Assembly: GCF_001544275.1 (NCBI RefSeq)
Contig: NZ_BCQE01000001.1
Location: 62,001-126,000 of the forward strand
Direction of reading: 5' to 3'
Origin: Enterococcus gallinarum NBRC 100675
Lineage (GTDB): Bacteria; Bacillota; Bacilli; Lactobacillales; Enterococcaceae
Length of the DNA stretch: 64,000 nt
Every line of letters begins with the position of its first letter. Position 1 is the first letter of the stretch. Positions 1 to 9,148 of this stretch are shown here, one piece after another. A program made the translations under genes and the position numbers. The notes beneath the pieces are model-generated. The model was given only the letters and a program-made list of their open reading frames with translations. It ran no database searches and was not told where the DNA came from.

Positions 1-558
1 CTCGCAGCGAATCCCACCTGTGCAGTAAGTGACCACTTTTTTATCCATGAATTTCTCTTTGTTCTCAATGATCCATTGAGGCAATTCACGGAAACTGCGG
101 ATATCGGGACGGACCGCACCTCGAAAATGACCAAGATCGTATTCATAATCATTCCGCGCATCGATCACTACGGTATTTTCATCCAACAACGCTTCTTTGA
201 AATCTTTCGGTTCTAGATACTTTCCGGTTAGTTCTAAAGGATCGATATCATCTTCTAAGTTCAATGACACCAATTCTTTTCGCGGTCGAACAAACAATTT
301 TTTAAAGGCGTGTTCTTCCACCTCATCGATTTTGTAGTAGATTCCTTTGAAACGGGGGTCCGCTTCCATTTTTTCCATATAGGCATCCGTTGCTTCAATC
401 GTTCCAGAAAGCGTTCCGTTGATTCCTTCTTTCGCAACAAGAATTCGACCTTTGATACCGATCTCTTTCCCAAAAGCTAAATGCTCTTTCGCAAAACTTT
501 CTGGATCTTCGATGGTCGTGTATTTATAAAATAATAAAACGCGATAGTTCACAGTCAT
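1..558 (-). CDS. trhO: tRNA uridine(34) hydroxylase TrhO, 3' end cut by window
   Basis: Translation from ATG at 558 begins [14 protein letters not shown] and shows the rhodanese-type YceA/TrhO family layout: an N-terminal acylphosphatase-like domain, then a rhodanese domain with [15 protein letters not shown] and the active-site loop CTGGIRC right at the window edge. The family hydroxylates the wobble uridine (ho5U34) in tRNA; the first cysteine of the loop is the expected catalytic residue. GGAGG lies just upstream of the ATG. 186 codons are visible; full-length members are about 310-330 aa, so roughly the C-terminal third lies outside. Function is from family knowledge. Confidence 0.88.
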   Translation of the reverse strand, partial: MTVNYRVLLFYKYTTIEDPESFAKEHLAFGKEIGIKGRILVAKEGINGTLSGTIEATDAYMEKMEADPRFKGIYYKIDEVEEHAFKKLFVRPRKELVSLNLEDDIDPLELTGKYLEPKDFKEALLDENTVVIDARNDYEYDLGHFRGAVRPDIRSFRELPQWIIENKEKFMDKKVVTYCTGGIRCE

Positions 559-672
559 TCCTCCTTTTTTCCACCCTACAGTATAAAAAAGAAAAATGAA
601 GAACACGAATTTTATGCTTGTACATAACCACACAATCCCTTTGCTTACCTAGATACCTGTCGTTTTTTGTTG

Positions 673-1428
673 TCAGAGTGAATCAGTGCTTTTTCCTAAT
701 TGTTCAACAAAAAAGGCCGTTACCTGATCCATGGTCTCTCCACGAACTAAATGTCGTTCTTCGCGAGAGATAAATGTCAGATTCGCTTCTGGATTCTCTT
801 GCACAAAGGTTTCTACATCGGCGTAAGGGATTTTCTCATCTTCCGTCCCATGCCAGAACAACAATGGACGTCCAGCTAGTTTTTCTGGTTGCGTCTGGAG
901 ATCATAAGCTTCGATCCATCCCAGTAGCAACTGATAGTCATCTGGGACAAAGAAACCTGCAGCACCCGCATGTTTCTGGATCCGTTCACGGTAACCGATC
1001 ATCGATGGCGAGCCCATCACACACGCAGCAGCGGTGATCTCCGGATGTTGACATAGCAAGCCGCAAGTCGTCATCCCTCCCATTGAAACGCCTCCTACAG
1101 CGATTTGCCCATTTACCAAGCCTAGATTTTCAAAGAAATCCACCAAATAAGAAAACTCAAATAAGTTGGTATGAATGCTTTGCCAGAAAATCAATGAAGG
1201 AATCTCGGATAGTTGGGTCTTTCGTTCGCCATGATTGGCGGCATCAGGTAAAATCACACGAAAGTTTTCCCGTGCTAGTTTTCGACCTTGCGTCAGTACC
1301 AATTCTTTACTCGTTTGCCAACCATGATAATAAATGATCAACGGCAACGGTTCATAGATCAAATGTTCTGGAACGACTTCCAATACTGGGATATTCCCGA
1401 TTTTTCTTTTACGAACTGCAATTTTCAT
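673..1428 (-). CDS. alpha/beta hydrolase (esterase/acyl-peptidase-like)
   Basis: A 251-aa alpha/beta hydrolase. The fold is seen in YYHGW (oxyanion-hole region), the nucleophile elbow GGVSMGG (serine), the aspartate in WHGTEDEKIP and the C-terminal ERHLV histidine, in the right order for a catalytic triad. It resembles the YitV/YtmA group of Firmicute esterases; the natural substrate is unknown. I chose ATG at 1428 because AGGTGGAAAG precedes it. An in-frame ATG at 1476 would add 16 basic residues with no ribosome site. No signal peptide, so probably cytoplasmic. It stands alone between trhO and scrK. Confidence 0.8.
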   Translation of the reverse strand: MKIAVRKRKIGNIPVLEVVPEHLIYEPLPLIIYYHGWQTSKELVLTQGRKLARENFRVILPDAANHGERKTQLSEIPSLIFWQSIHTNLFEFSYLVDFFENLGLVNGQIAVGGVSMGGMTTCGLLCQHPEITAAACVMGSPSMIGYRERIQKHAGAAGFFVPDDYQLLLGWIEAYDLQTQPEKLAGRPLLFWHGTEDEKIPYADVETFVQENPEANLTFISREERHLVRGETMDQVTAFFVEQLGKSTDSL

Positions 1429-1499
1429 CTCTTTCCACCTCTGCTTAAGTATACGCATTCTGCTCTTACCTGCCAAATAATCCCTTCAATCACAAAAAA

Positions 1500-1523
1500 A
1501 TCACACCAATGTTTTGGTGTGAT
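1500..1523 (-). terminator. intrinsic terminator after scrK
   Basis: Perfect hairpin with 10-bp arms (ATCACACCAA / TTGGTGTGAT) and a 4-nt loop. On the minus strand it is followed by seven T residues. It lies 8 bp beyond the scrK stop codon. Confidence 0.85.
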
Positions 1524-1531
1524 CACATGTA

Positions 1532-2401
1532 TCAGGAATGTAACACAGCTTCTCGTGCTAGTGCCAGACAGCCTAATGTTCCTGCATTGTCTTCTAATTC
1601 AGGTGTCACGATGTAGTCTGCAACTGCTGGTGTTTTGACATAGCCGTTGACCAATCGTTCAAAAGCTTGATGAACCTTTTCCACCATGTGACGCTGCTTC
1701 ATTACGCCACCACCAAAAATAATGACATCCGGTGAAAGCATCAATGTAGTGTTGTAGGCGCATTGCGCGATATATTCAGCTTCGATGCTCCAGAAAGGCT
1801 CATCTTCAGACAGTTCCTGTCCTTTCTTTCCTAAGCGTTTTTCAATCGCTGGACCTGCGGCCATCCCTTCGAGACAGTTGCCATGAAATGGACAGCTGCC
1901 TTCGAATGAATCATCAGGATGAGGCACTACCAGCATATGTCCCATCTCCGGATGGCTGAATCCCTCAACAAAGCGGCCATCTTGTAATGCACCGCCGCCA
2001 ACACCGGTGCCGATCGTATAATAAACTACACTGGATAGTCCTTTTCCTTTACCGAAAACATATTCCCCATAAGCTGCAGCATTGACATCTGTGGTCCAAG
2101 CAATGGGGATGGGAAAGGCTTGTTTCATCGTACCTACAAAATCAAAATTCTGCCAAGCTAATTTGGGTGTGGAGGTAATGTAGCCATACGTTGCGGAATC
2201 TCGATGGATATCGATTGGGCCAAAGGAACCAATACCGATCCCCACTAACTGGTCTTCATACTTTTTGAAAAAATCGATCACTAATGCCATTGTTTCTTCT
2301 GGTGTGGTGGTGGGAAAACTGACCCGTTCTTTAATGGTCATTTCTTCATCACCAATCGCACAAACAAATTTTGTACCGCCTGCTTCTATCGATCCGTACA
2401 T
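1532..2401 (-). CDS. scrK: ROK-family fructokinase
   Basis: A 289-aa ROK sugar kinase that phosphorylates fructose to fructose-6-phosphate with ATP. It begins MYGSIEAGGTKFVCAIGDEE, the fructokinase form of the phosphate-binding loop. It has the ROK zinc site (GHMLVVPHPD, then CPFHGNCLEGMAAGPAI: His and three Cys) and the adenosine motif IIFGGGVMKQ near the C terminus. The length is normal. No sucrose PTS or sucrose-6-P hydrolase gene is adjacent, so it may serve general fructose or sucrose catabolism. A strong terminator follows. Substrate specificity is inferred from similarity to Firmicute ScrK. Confidence 0.85.
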   Translation of the reverse strand: MYGSIEAGGTKFVCAIGDEEMTIKERVSFPTTTPEETMALVIDFFKKYEDQLVGIGIGSFGPIDIHRDSATYGYITSTPKLAWQNFDFVGTMKQAFPIPIAWTTDVNAAAYGEYVFGKGKGLSSVVYYTIGTGVGGGALQDGRFVEGFSHPEMGHMLVVPHPDDSFEGSCPFHGNCLEGMAAGPAIEKRLGKKGQELSEDEPFWSIEAEYIAQCAYNTTLMLSPDVIIFGGGVMKQRHMVEKVHQAFERLVNGYVKTPAVADYIVTPELEDNAGTLGCLALAREAVLHS

Positions 2402-2440
2402 CTTTTCGTCTCCTTTTCCATCGTTGCTTTCATTTTCTGT

Positions 2441-2938
2441 TTAAGTACTGGCAGAACTCGCAGCTGCACCATCATCGGCTTTTACGCGATCGATGGCAAT
2501 GACGAGACAAATAATCAAGTCCTCCAGATCTTCCTCATAAACCGTTACTTCATAGGTATCCCCCCATGAGATCCATCGTTTATGAATCTCAGCAATTTGA
2601 CGTCCCTGTCGATTGACGACAAAGTCCATGTCCCACCAATTCCCCTGAATTTCAATTCCTTGGGCATGGATGGAATAACGCGCTTTGAAAAGCGTGAATT
2701 CTTTTTCTAGAACAATTGCTTCTTCTCCATGTACCTCAACAAAAAACTTGGGCAATAGACTAAACACTTTCTTTGTGACTTCACCGATTTGCTGTTGTCG
2801 TTCATCATAAATCGCAAAGCTTTTAGGAATCTTCATGAAACTCCCTTCGACAAAATAGCGCGGCTTTTGCTGCTCATCCATGACAGTAAATTTTTCACCG
2901 ATACTGAAGACTTTTTGCTTGATGTAAAGTTTTTTCAT
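2441..2938 (-). CDS. LURP-one-related (YxjI-like) protein
   Basis: A 165-aa soluble protein with the tubby-like beta-barrel pattern of LURP-one-related/YxjI proteins. It starts KKLYIKQKVFSIGEKFTVMDEQ and continues with alternating strands (YFVEGSFMKIPKSFAIYDE, VLEKEFTLFKARYSI, WWDMDFVVNRQGRQIAEIHKRW) and an acidic DLEDLIICLVIAIDRV helix. The molecular role of bacterial members is not known. Its start lies 4 bp after the SPFH-gene stop, so the two are probably co-transcribed and may act together at the membrane. The low-complexity tail DDGAAASSAST is probably disordered. Confidence 0.75.
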   Translation of the reverse strand: MKKLYIKQKVFSIGEKFTVMDEQQKPRYFVEGSFMKIPKSFAIYDERQQQIGEVTKKVFSLLPKFFVEVHGEEAIVLEKEFTLFKARYSIHAQGIEIQGNWWDMDFVVNRQGRQIAEIHKRWISWGDTYEVTVYEEDLEDLIICLVIAIDRVKADDGAAASSAST

Positions 2939-2942
2939 TTGA

Positions 2943-3818
2943 TTACACCGCCTTTTCTTTCACATCGCCTGTATTGATCACAGGTTGAGTGCCTTTGTCA
3001 GTAATGATCGATACGAGTAAATTGTTGATCAATTGGACTTTTCGATCGTCAGTAAAGTTAATATCCTGACCATCTTCGATCTGTTCCAAGGCCATTTGTG
3101 TCATGGAGACCGCTCCTTCAACAATGATTTGTCGTGCCGATAAAATTGCTTTGGCTTGCTGACGCTGCAACATGGCACTAGCGATCTCAGTGGCATACGC
3201 CAAGTGATTCAACCGCGTCTCGATCACCTCGACACCGGCTACCGCTAAACGCTCTTGCAGTTCTTGTGCCAGTTCTTCAGAAACTTCATTGGTATTGCCT
3301 CGCAAAGTCAAATCATCATCATTAAAAGTGTCATAAGGATACTGGGTAGCGATATGGCGAATCGCTGTTTCACTTTGGATCTCAACAAAATCTTGGTAGT
3401 AATCGACATCGAACAATGCTTTGGCCGTATCTACGACTCGAAAGACGACGACTGCTGAGATTTCGATCGGATTGCCATCAGAATCATTGACCTTCAATAA
3501 AGAGCTATTGAAGTTACGGACTTTCAGTGATACATTGATTTTCTGTGTTAGCGGCACAGTCACAAAGAGTCCATTGTCTTTGATGGTACCTAAATATTGA
3601 CCAAAGAAAAGAATCGCTTTCGCTTGATTCGGCTGCACAATCGTCAATGAACTAATGAACAAGATAGCGATGATCCACAACACGACACTGATGACTAACT
3701 CCCAAACCGCATTGCGGACGATCCCATCATAAAAGAGATAGCCGCCGCCGATCATTAAGGCGATCAAGACGATCAGTGCTAAGTAACCGTTAACATGAAA
3801 CGTTTGTTTTTCTTTCAT
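2943..3818 (-). CDS. SPFH-domain membrane protein (stomatin/prohibitin-like)
   Basis: A 291-aa protein with two N-terminal transmembrane helices (about residues 10-30 and 38-58) followed by an SPFH/band-7 domain (TIVQPNQAKAILFFGQYLGTI, then VNVSLKVRNF-type strands and a long C-terminal helix with ERLAVAGVEVIETRLNHLAYATEIASAMLQ). Proteins of this class form oligomeric membrane scaffolds. GAGGGAG lies ahead of the ATG. It is first in a probable two-gene operon with the LURP-one protein. Localisation is predicted from sequence; a specific partner cannot be named. Confidence 0.82.
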   Translation of the reverse strand: MKEKQTFHVNGYLALIVLIALMIGGGYLFYDGIVRNAVWELVISVVLWIIAILFISSLTIVQPNQAKAILFFGQYLGTIKDNGLFVTVPLTQKINVSLKVRNFNSSLLKVNDSDGNPIEISAVVVFRVVDTAKALFDVDYYQDFVEIQSETAIRHIATQYPYDTFNDDDLTLRGNTNEVSEELAQELQERLAVAGVEVIETRLNHLAYATEIASAMLQRQQAKAILSARQIIVEGAVSMTQMALEQIEDGQDINFTDDRKVQLINNLLVSIITDKGTQPVINTGDVKEKAV

Positions 3819-3925
3819 CTTTACTCCCTCATTTCTTTTAATACCATATTACCTTTGTTCACAAAAGACTTCAATTCTTCTTCTCATTTTTTTAACCCCT
3901 TTCATAGACCTGCGATCATACTATT

Positions 3926-3953
3926 TTGCAATCAACCAAATTCCCGCTACAAT
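3926..3953 (+). promoter_or_regulatory. sigma-A promoter for the 118-aa gene
   Basis: TTGCAA, a 16-bp spacer, then TACAAT, about 37 bp upstream of the ATG at 3990, with AAAGGGG between. Good match to a housekeeping promoter. Confidence 0.55.
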
Positions 3954-3989
3954 GAAATGAGAGTCAATTGACAAGAAAGGGGTAACCAA

Positions 3990-4346
3990 ATGGCACAAAA
4001 AATTGCATTAGAAAACGTAAAATGGTCATTAGAAGAAATCATTCAGACTGTTGGAACTGATCTATCTTCTGTTGTCGAAATTCAAAATCAAGAAGGAATC
4101 GATGTCGTGGTGATTGCCAAAGATGAATGGCAGCACCTCTTAGAACTACTCGATGCGCGCCATGCACAAGGCTATCGAATCGATCAAGAACTGCCAACGG
4201 ATATATTGATTGACGTTGCTGATAGCGACAACGAATACCAACAAACAGCTGAACTAGAGATGGAATTACCGGAACGTGTCCATCCAGCACCAGACTTTGA
4301 ATTAGATTCAGAAGAAATCGTTGAAAGCGATGATGTGCTGGATTAA
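3990..4346 (+). CDS. acidic hypothetical protein, antitoxin-like N-terminus
   Basis: A 118-aa very acidic protein. I do not recognise a named family. Residues 1-55 (VKWSLEEIIQTVGTDLSSVVEIQNQEGIDVVVIAKDE pattern, then WQHLLELLDA) look like the beta-strand/helix start of Phd/YefM-type proteins. The second half is an Asp/Glu-rich tail likely to be disordered. It has its own promoter and ribosome site (AAGGGG), stands alone, and no toxin-like gene lies beside it. The antitoxin resemblance is weak and may be only a fold similarity. Confidence 0.6.
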   Translation: MAQKIALENVKWSLEEIIQTVGTDLSSVVEIQNQEGIDVVVIAKDEWQHLLELLDARHAQGYRIDQELPTDILIDVADSDNEYQQTAELEMELPERVHPAPDFELDSEEIVESDDVLD

Positions 4347-4406
4347 GCTGAAAAAATAGGCTACTGTGAAAAATCTTCCCCCAAAAATAGCATCCATTCG
4401 ACCAAT

Positions 4407-4492
4407 AGCCGAGCGATGTTGGAATACTTCCAGACCTTTCAGGTCATGTCGCATTTGCGGCATAGTTGACGTATGCTAAACATTGCTCGGCT
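4407..4492 (+). ncRNA. candidate cloverleaf-like structured RNA or repeat
   Basis: Between two convergent genes lies an 86-nt segment closed by a 14-bp stem (AGCCGAGCGATGTT, 4407-4420, with AACATTGCTCGGCT, 4479-4492). Inside are three or four small hairpins: GGAA/TTCC at 4421-4431, GACC/GGTC at 4433-4445, ATGTCGCA/TGCGGCAT at 4446-4463, and a weak one at about 4465-4479. The two non-Watson-Crick positions are G-U pairs only if the plus strand is transcribed, which favours plus-strand RNA. No match to a known family comes to mind. It may also be a dispersed intergenic repeat or an elaborate 3' end of the 3990 gene. Confidence 0.4.
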
Positions 4493-4569
4493 CTTTATTA
4501 TCAAAAATCGCATGCTTCAATTTTTTGTACGATTGCTCACGTGCTTATGGAGCTCTACCTAGCACGCGA

Positions 4570-5760
4570 TCAATCAACTGACTTGTTTTTCCGTTCTTCT
4601 CCGGAGGATGCCACGATCGTTTTTAAGCGTTCGATCGCCGCTTGTAGTTCAACGCGTGCTTCTTCTTCCGGTTCTAGTTCTTCGCACTGCTGTAAGCGTT
4701 CTAGCCATTGTTCGGGTTCTTTGATGCCTAATTGTCCAATGGCCCAATAGGCTGTTCCACGGATGACAGGTCGGACGTCTTCTGTCGCACACCGCCAGAT
4801 GGCTGGCAATGCGGTGCGATCTCCCAGATTTGCTAAGGCAATGATCGCATTACGCTGCAATGGTTTCTTCCCGCGCCAAGAACCAGATAAATGCCCAAAC
4901 TGATTCTTAAAAGCTTTATTTGATAAAGAAAGCATTGGCTGCAACTTAGGATAAACGGTTTCTACTTCCGGCTCCATTTCCTGATGAAAATGGAAATCCT
5001 TGCCTCGATTATAGGGGCAGACCAACTGACAAATATCACAGCCATAGATGACATTATGCATCTTTTTACGATACTCCTCAGGCATCATGCCTTTTGTTTG
5101 TGTCTGATAGGAAAGGCAGCGCTGTGCGTTCATTCGTCCATCCCCTAAGAGCGCTTTTGTGGGACAGGCAGTAACACAGCGCATACAATCCCCACAGCCA
5201 AAGGGTACCGCTTCATCTGTTTCGAAGGAAATATTGGTGACGATCTCGCCTAAATAAACAAAAGAACCAAATTCTTCCGTGATCAATAAGCCATTGCGGC
5301 CAATGAACCCCAAACCAGCACGCTGTGCAACTGCCACATCCACCAGCTCACCGGTATCCACTTGCGGGGCAAACCGCCAGTTTTCTGCTTCTTCCAGATT
5401 CTCTGCTTGCGCTTTGATAAACTGGATCAATTTTTCTAAGCGATCACGTAAAATATCATGGTAATCGATCCCCCAAGAGGCGCGGGCAAACATCCCCCGT
5501 TTCTCATCTCGCGGCACTTTCTCTTTGATTTTTGTGGGATATGCCAGAGCGATCGCAATGATTGTTTGCGGATTTTCAAAGGTTCTTTCTGGATATATCC
5601 GCTCTTCGATCACTTGATGTTCGAAACCAGATGTATGGCCTTTTGCGCGCTGCTCCCTCAACGAGGACTCTAATTCATAAAACGGTTCAGCAGAAGCAAA
5701 ACCGATTTTATCAATACCTAAACGCTTGCTTTCTGCGATGATTTTCTCTTTTAAAGACAT
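4570..5760 (-). CDS. queG: epoxyqueuosine reductase
   Basis: A 396-aa QueG, which reduces epoxyqueuosine to queuosine in tRNA using cobalamin and two [4Fe-4S] clusters. Visible are the N-terminal [12 protein letters not shown] region, the cobalamin-domain motif [10 protein letters not shown], two ferredoxin-type cluster motifs ([16 protein letters not shown] and [13 protein letters not shown]) and C-terminal HEAT-like repeats ([22 protein letters not shown]). Length is normal for the HEAT-repeat form. A TATAAT at 5813-5818 on the minus strand could be its -10 box. It is transcribed alone, convergent with the 3990 gene. Confidence 0.93.
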   Translation of the reverse strand: MSLKEKIIAESKRLGIDKIGFASAEPFYELESSLREQRAKGHTSGFEHQVIEERIYPERTFENPQTIIAIALAYPTKIKEKVPRDEKRGMFARASWGIDYHDILRDRLEKLIQFIKAQAENLEEAENWRFAPQVDTGELVDVAVAQRAGLGFIGRNGLLITEEFGSFVYLGEIVTNISFETDEAVPFGCGDCMRCVTACPTKALLGDGRMNAQRCLSYQTQTKGMMPEEYRKKMHNVIYGCDICQLVCPYNRGKDFHFHQEMEPEVETVYPKLQPMLSLSNKAFKNQFGHLSGSWRGKKPLQRNAIIALANLGDRTALPAIWRCATEDVRPVIRGTAYWAIGQLGIKEPEQWLERLQQCEELEPEEEARVELQAAIERLKTIVASSGEERKNKSVD

Positions 5761-6032
5761 GATATACTCCTATCCAACATGTGTTCATCAGACCTTCGTC
5801 TTTGCTTTTTCTATTATACGAGACCACTTCCGATTAGTCGAATCGCTACCCTCAAAAAATTCAAACAAAAAACTACCTAAACGCTCGGCATCTATCTCCC
5901 AGTCTTTTTAGGAGATCAGCTGCCTCAGCATTCAGATAGTTTTCCTTGAATATCCCTCCATACAGCGTATTTCTGAGCTATCTAGACGGGAGATCGTTTG
6001 ATTGTATTATTTTTCTTACACCTATTAAACGT

Positions 6033-6302
6033 TTACCAACTGGCTTTTTTTACACCTGGCAATTTGCCTTCATGTGCCAATTGTCGAAAAGTGATCCGTG
6101 AAAGACCAAATTTACGCATATAGCCCCGTGGACGACCATCGGTCATATCCCGATTTTTCAAGCGATTCGGATTAGAATCTTTAGGTAATTTTGCTAAAGC
6201 TTGGTAATCTTTTTCTTGTTTCAATTGGTAACGGATCTCTGCGTATTGCTCGATCATTGCGGCTTGTTTTTTTGCTTTTGCTTGTTTTGATTTTTTGGCC
6301 AT
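6033..6302 (-). CDS. rpsN: 30S ribosomal protein S14, zinc-independent paralog
   Basis: An 89-aa S14 of the long form without the CxxC zinc ribbon. It has the [29 protein letters not shown] signature near the C terminus and a basic Lys-rich start. Bacteria often keep this copy as a stand-in for the zinc-binding S14 when zinc is scarce, under Zur control. The stand-alone location, away from the ribosomal protein operons, and the Zur-like palindrome 88 bp upstream fit that role. GGAGAAAAT precedes the ATG. Confidence 0.93.
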   Translation of the reverse strand: MAKKSKQAKAKKQAAMIEQYAEIRYQLKQEKDYQALAKLPKDSNPNRLKNRDMTDGRPRGYMRKFGLSRITFRQLAHEGKLPGVKKASW

Positions 6303-6389
6303 TATTTTCTCCTTTGTTTTTTCTATCCATCATTCTAAAAAGAAAAGAAATCAGCTAGCAGAGTCCTCCATTTTCGATTCAAAAACAAC

Positions 6390-6410
6390 AAATCGAAATC
6401 ATTACTATTT
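6390..6410. promoter_or_regulatory. Zur-type operator upstream of rpsN
   Basis: The 21-bp sequence from 6390 (AAATCGAAAT, C, ATTACTATTT) matches the Bacillus-type Zur box (AAATCGTAAT N ATTACGATTT) at all but two positions and lies 88 bp ahead of the zinc-independent rpsN. Repression when zinc is plentiful is the expected behaviour. No zur gene is in the window. Confidence 0.65.
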
Positions 6411-6577
6411 GAGCATTATGACTATATCAAGTTTCTGGGAACAAGTCAATGAAAAGCCTCTTCTTCCGAACAAACCGCTACTGTTTTTTAAGATTTCAAT
6501 TATTTTTTCACCATTTCTTGCAATGACTTCTTGGCATGCTAGACTAAACAAGGAATCTGAAAGAAATGGAGAATTAT

Positions 6578-8908
6578 ATGAAGCAAATAGATACGGGGCT
6601 TACCTCAGAAGAAGTCACACAACGAACCGAACAAGGCCAACACAACGATTATGAAACAAAAACATCGAAGTCTACGACAGCAATTTTTAAGGACAATATC
6701 CTCACATTGTTCAATTTGCTGAACTTGTTGATTGGTGTCTGTCTTCTGGCAGTTGGCGCCTATTCCAATTTATTTTATCTGGTAATCATTTTGATCAATA
6801 TCACTGTAGGGATCAGTCAAGAGATCCACGCTCGGAATCTAGTCAAAAAACTCTCGATCATCGCCCAACAAGAAATACGTGTGATACGAGATGGCGTTAC
6901 ACAGTCGGTGGATGCCAAATCCCTGGTCCTTGACGATCTTGTTGTCATTGGTGCAGGAGAACAGATTCCAGCCGACATGGTGGTTTTATCTGGGCAAACC
7001 GATGTCAACGAGTCGATGCTGACAGGCGAAGCCGATCTCGTCGTCAAAGAAAACGACGCGATCCTCTTATCTGGCAGTTTTGTCGCCAGTGGAGAGGTCA
7101 CTGCAAAAGTGATCCGCGTAGGAGCAGAGAATTATGCGGCAAAATTAAGCAATGAAGCCAAAACACATAAACCGCTGCGCTCAGAGCTAGTTTCTTCGAT
7201 TCGCAAAGTCACAAAATTCACAAGCCTAGTGATTGTTCCATTAGGGGTGATCCTATTTCTACAAGCTTATTTATTTCGTGGTAGCGACTTAAAAGAAGCA
7301 GTGATCGTTTCGTCTGCTGCTTTATTGGGAATGCTGCCTAAAGGACTCGTCCTATTGATCAGCATTGCTTTGACCACGGGTGTCATCAAACTAGCCAAAA
7401 AAAGGATCTTAGTCCAAGATATGTACGCGATCGAGACACTGGCCCATGTCGATACCCTCTGTTTGGACAAAACCGGCACATTAACGGAAGGTCGACTATC
7501 CGTCGAATCGATCCAGCCAATCGATGACACCCAAGATGTAACGGCAATCTTAGGCAGCTATTTGGCTGCCAGTACTGACAACAATGTGACGATGCAAGCG
7601 TTGCGCCAAACCATCACTGGATCTGATCATTACCAGTCCTTTGCAGCAATGCCATTTTCTTCTGATCGGAAATGGGGCGCTATCGCATTTCACGAATTAG
7701 GGGCAGTCTATCTAGGAGCACCTGAAAAGACGATTGCCAATCAACAGCTGCCGCAAATTCAAGAAGCGCAATCGGCTGGTTTAAGAGTCCTCGTCTTGAC
7801 TCTTGACCCTCATTATAACGACGCCAATCAGCCCTTTGATCCAGCAAAGGCTGCCCCGCTGGCAGTTCTTGTTCTTGCTGATGTGATTCGGGAAAATGCA
7901 GAAAACACGTTGGCCTACCTGTCTGCAGAAGGAGTGGACTTGAAGGTGATCTCGGGTGACAATCCAATCACTGTGTCAGCCATCGCCAAACGGGCTGGGC
8001 TGCCTGATTCCGAGAACTATATCGATCTTTCCCAACTAACTGAAGAAGCAGATGTTCGTCAAGCTGCCCAAACCTATACCGTTTTTGGGCGTGTGACGCC
8101 TCAGCAAAAGAAACTGCTAGTTTCTGAGTTGAAGGCACTAGGCAATACGGTCGCCATGACTGGAGATGGCGTCAATGACGTGTTGGCACTGCGTGAAGCC
8201 GATGTCAGTATCGCTATGGCTGCTGGGGACAGTGCGGCTCGCCAAATCGCGAATCTGGTTTTATTAGATTCCGATTTCACGACACTGCCAGCAGCACTCT
8301 TTGAAGGTCGCCGTGTCGTTAATAATGTGACGAAAGTATCTGGGATCTTTTTTATCAAAACGATCTACAGCTTCCTATTGTCCTTACTATGTGTTGCCAC
8401 TTCTACGGCATTTCCTTTTATTCCGATCCAAATCACATTATTGGATCTGGCGATTGAAGGATACCCTTCCTTCTTCCTTTCCTTTGAAGAAGACAAAAAG
8501 CGAATCACCGGCCGTTACTTGCCTACCGCATTGCTGCGGGCGTTGCCGAGCGCACTCTTGGTGCTTTTGAATTATTTCGCTGTACAGTTCCTGCAAACTG
8601 ACTATGGCTGGGAACCAATGACCGCAACTACATTGTTCTATTATCTGCTGATCGGCATCAGTTGTTTAGCTGTGATCCGCAGTTGTTTGCCGCTAAATCC
8701 ATTGCGCTTATTTTTGATCGTAACCACGATTAGCGGAACATACATCGCCGCAATGCTCTTCCATCATATTTTAGAAGTAGGCTTTTTGACTAGCATCACC
8801 TTGCCAATCTTTGTTGGATTGATGGCGATCAACTGCTTATTGCAGTGGGGGCTATCTGCCCTTGCAACACAGATCACCCGCCGGCTAGAGCAAAACGCTA
8901 CGGCTTGA
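6578..8908 (+). CDS. P-type cation-transporting ATPase (CtpE/Exp7-like)
   Basis: A 776-aa HAD-superfamily cation pump. Domain order is standard: two TM helices (about residues 50-95), actuator domain with MLTGEADLV (TGEA in place of the usual TGES), two TM helices with the ion-site motif LGMLPKGLVLL, phosphorylation motif DKTGTLTE, nucleotide domain, hinge MTGDGVNDVLALREADVSIAM, then C-terminal TM helices. The PKGL ion motif places it with the CtpE/Exp7 branch, linked to calcium in some species; the ion here is not proved. I chose ATG at 6578 because GGAG lies 7 nt upstream; an ATG at 6566 lacks a good ribosome site. Confidence 0.85.
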   Translation: MKQIDTGLTSEEVTQRTEQGQHNDYETKTSKSTTAIFKDNILTLFNLLNLLIGVCLLAVGAYSNLFYLVIILINITVGISQEIHARNLVKKLSIIAQQEIRVIRDGVTQSVDAKSLVLDDLVVIGAGEQIPADMVVLSGQTDVNESMLTGEADLVVKENDAILLSGSFVASGEVTAKVIRVGAENYAAKLSNEAKTHKPLRSELVSSIRKVTKFTSLVIVPLGVILFLQAYLFRGSDLKEAVIVSSAALLGMLPKGLVLLISIALTTGVIKLAKKRILVQDMYAIETLAHVDTLCLDKTGTLTEGRLSVESIQPIDDTQDVTAILGSYLAASTDNNVTMQALRQTITGSDHYQSFAAMPFSSDRKWGAIAFHELGAVYLGAPEKTIANQQLPQIQEAQSAGLRVLVLTLDPHYNDANQPFDPAKAAPLAVLVLADVIRENAENTLAYLSAEGVDLKVISGDNPITVSAIAKRAGLPDSENYIDLSQLTEEADVRQAAQTYTVFGRVTPQQKKLLVSELKALGNTVAMTGDGVNDVLALREADVSIAMAAGDSAARQIANLVLLDSDFTTLPAALFEGRRVVNNVTKVSGIFFIKTIYSFLLSLLCVATSTAFPFIPIQITLLDLAIEGYPSFFLSFEEDKKRITGRYLPTALLRALPSALLVLLNYFAVQFLQTDYGWEPMTATTLFYYLLIGISCLAVIRSCLPLNPLRLFLIVTTISGTYIAAMLFHHILEVGFLTSITLPIFVGLMAINCLLQWGLSALATQITRRLEQNATA

Positions 8909-8927
8909 TCAATGGAAGAAAATGATT

Positions 8928-8989
8928 CCGGACAACTATGATAAATTCTCCTAATTAAGGATATTTATTTGTAGTTGTTCGGTTTTTTT
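8928..8989 (+). terminator. terminator after the P-type ATPase gene
   Basis: CCGGACAACTAT (8928-8939) pairs with GTAGTTGTTCGG (8971-8982); an inner ATAAAT/ATTTAT stem extends it. Seven T residues follow. Confidence 0.75.
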
Positions 8990-8998
8990 ATCTTTTCT

Positions 8999-9036
8999 TC
9001 ACTTATTTTCTATTTATTCACTTATTTTCTATTTAT
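8999..9036. repeat. 19-bp tandem repeat, two copies
   Basis: TCACTTATTTTCTATTTAT occurs twice in immediate tandem in the 240-bp spacer ahead of dhaM. No function assigned; the rest of the spacer has a possible -10 (TATACT near 9080) but no convincing -35. Confidence 0.6.
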
Positions 9037-9148
9037 ATAGTGGAGCAATCGTCATTCATGCAAGTTTTGCGAAATTTGTTATACTTTTAGTGAAGGCGGT
9101 TTCGTCTACTGCCGCTGAATCTATTTAAGAAAGCGTTGGTGAATCGAA

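Noticed and set aside
3990-4346. Type II antitoxin with a toxin partner
   Set aside because: The Phd-like impression covers only the first half, and no toxin gene is adjacent; kept as hypothetical.
6295-6654. 119-aa plus-strand ORF ahead of the P-type ATPase gene
   Set aside because: It overlaps the rpsN start, the Zur box and the ATPase start in other frames and has no ribosome site or protein-like composition.
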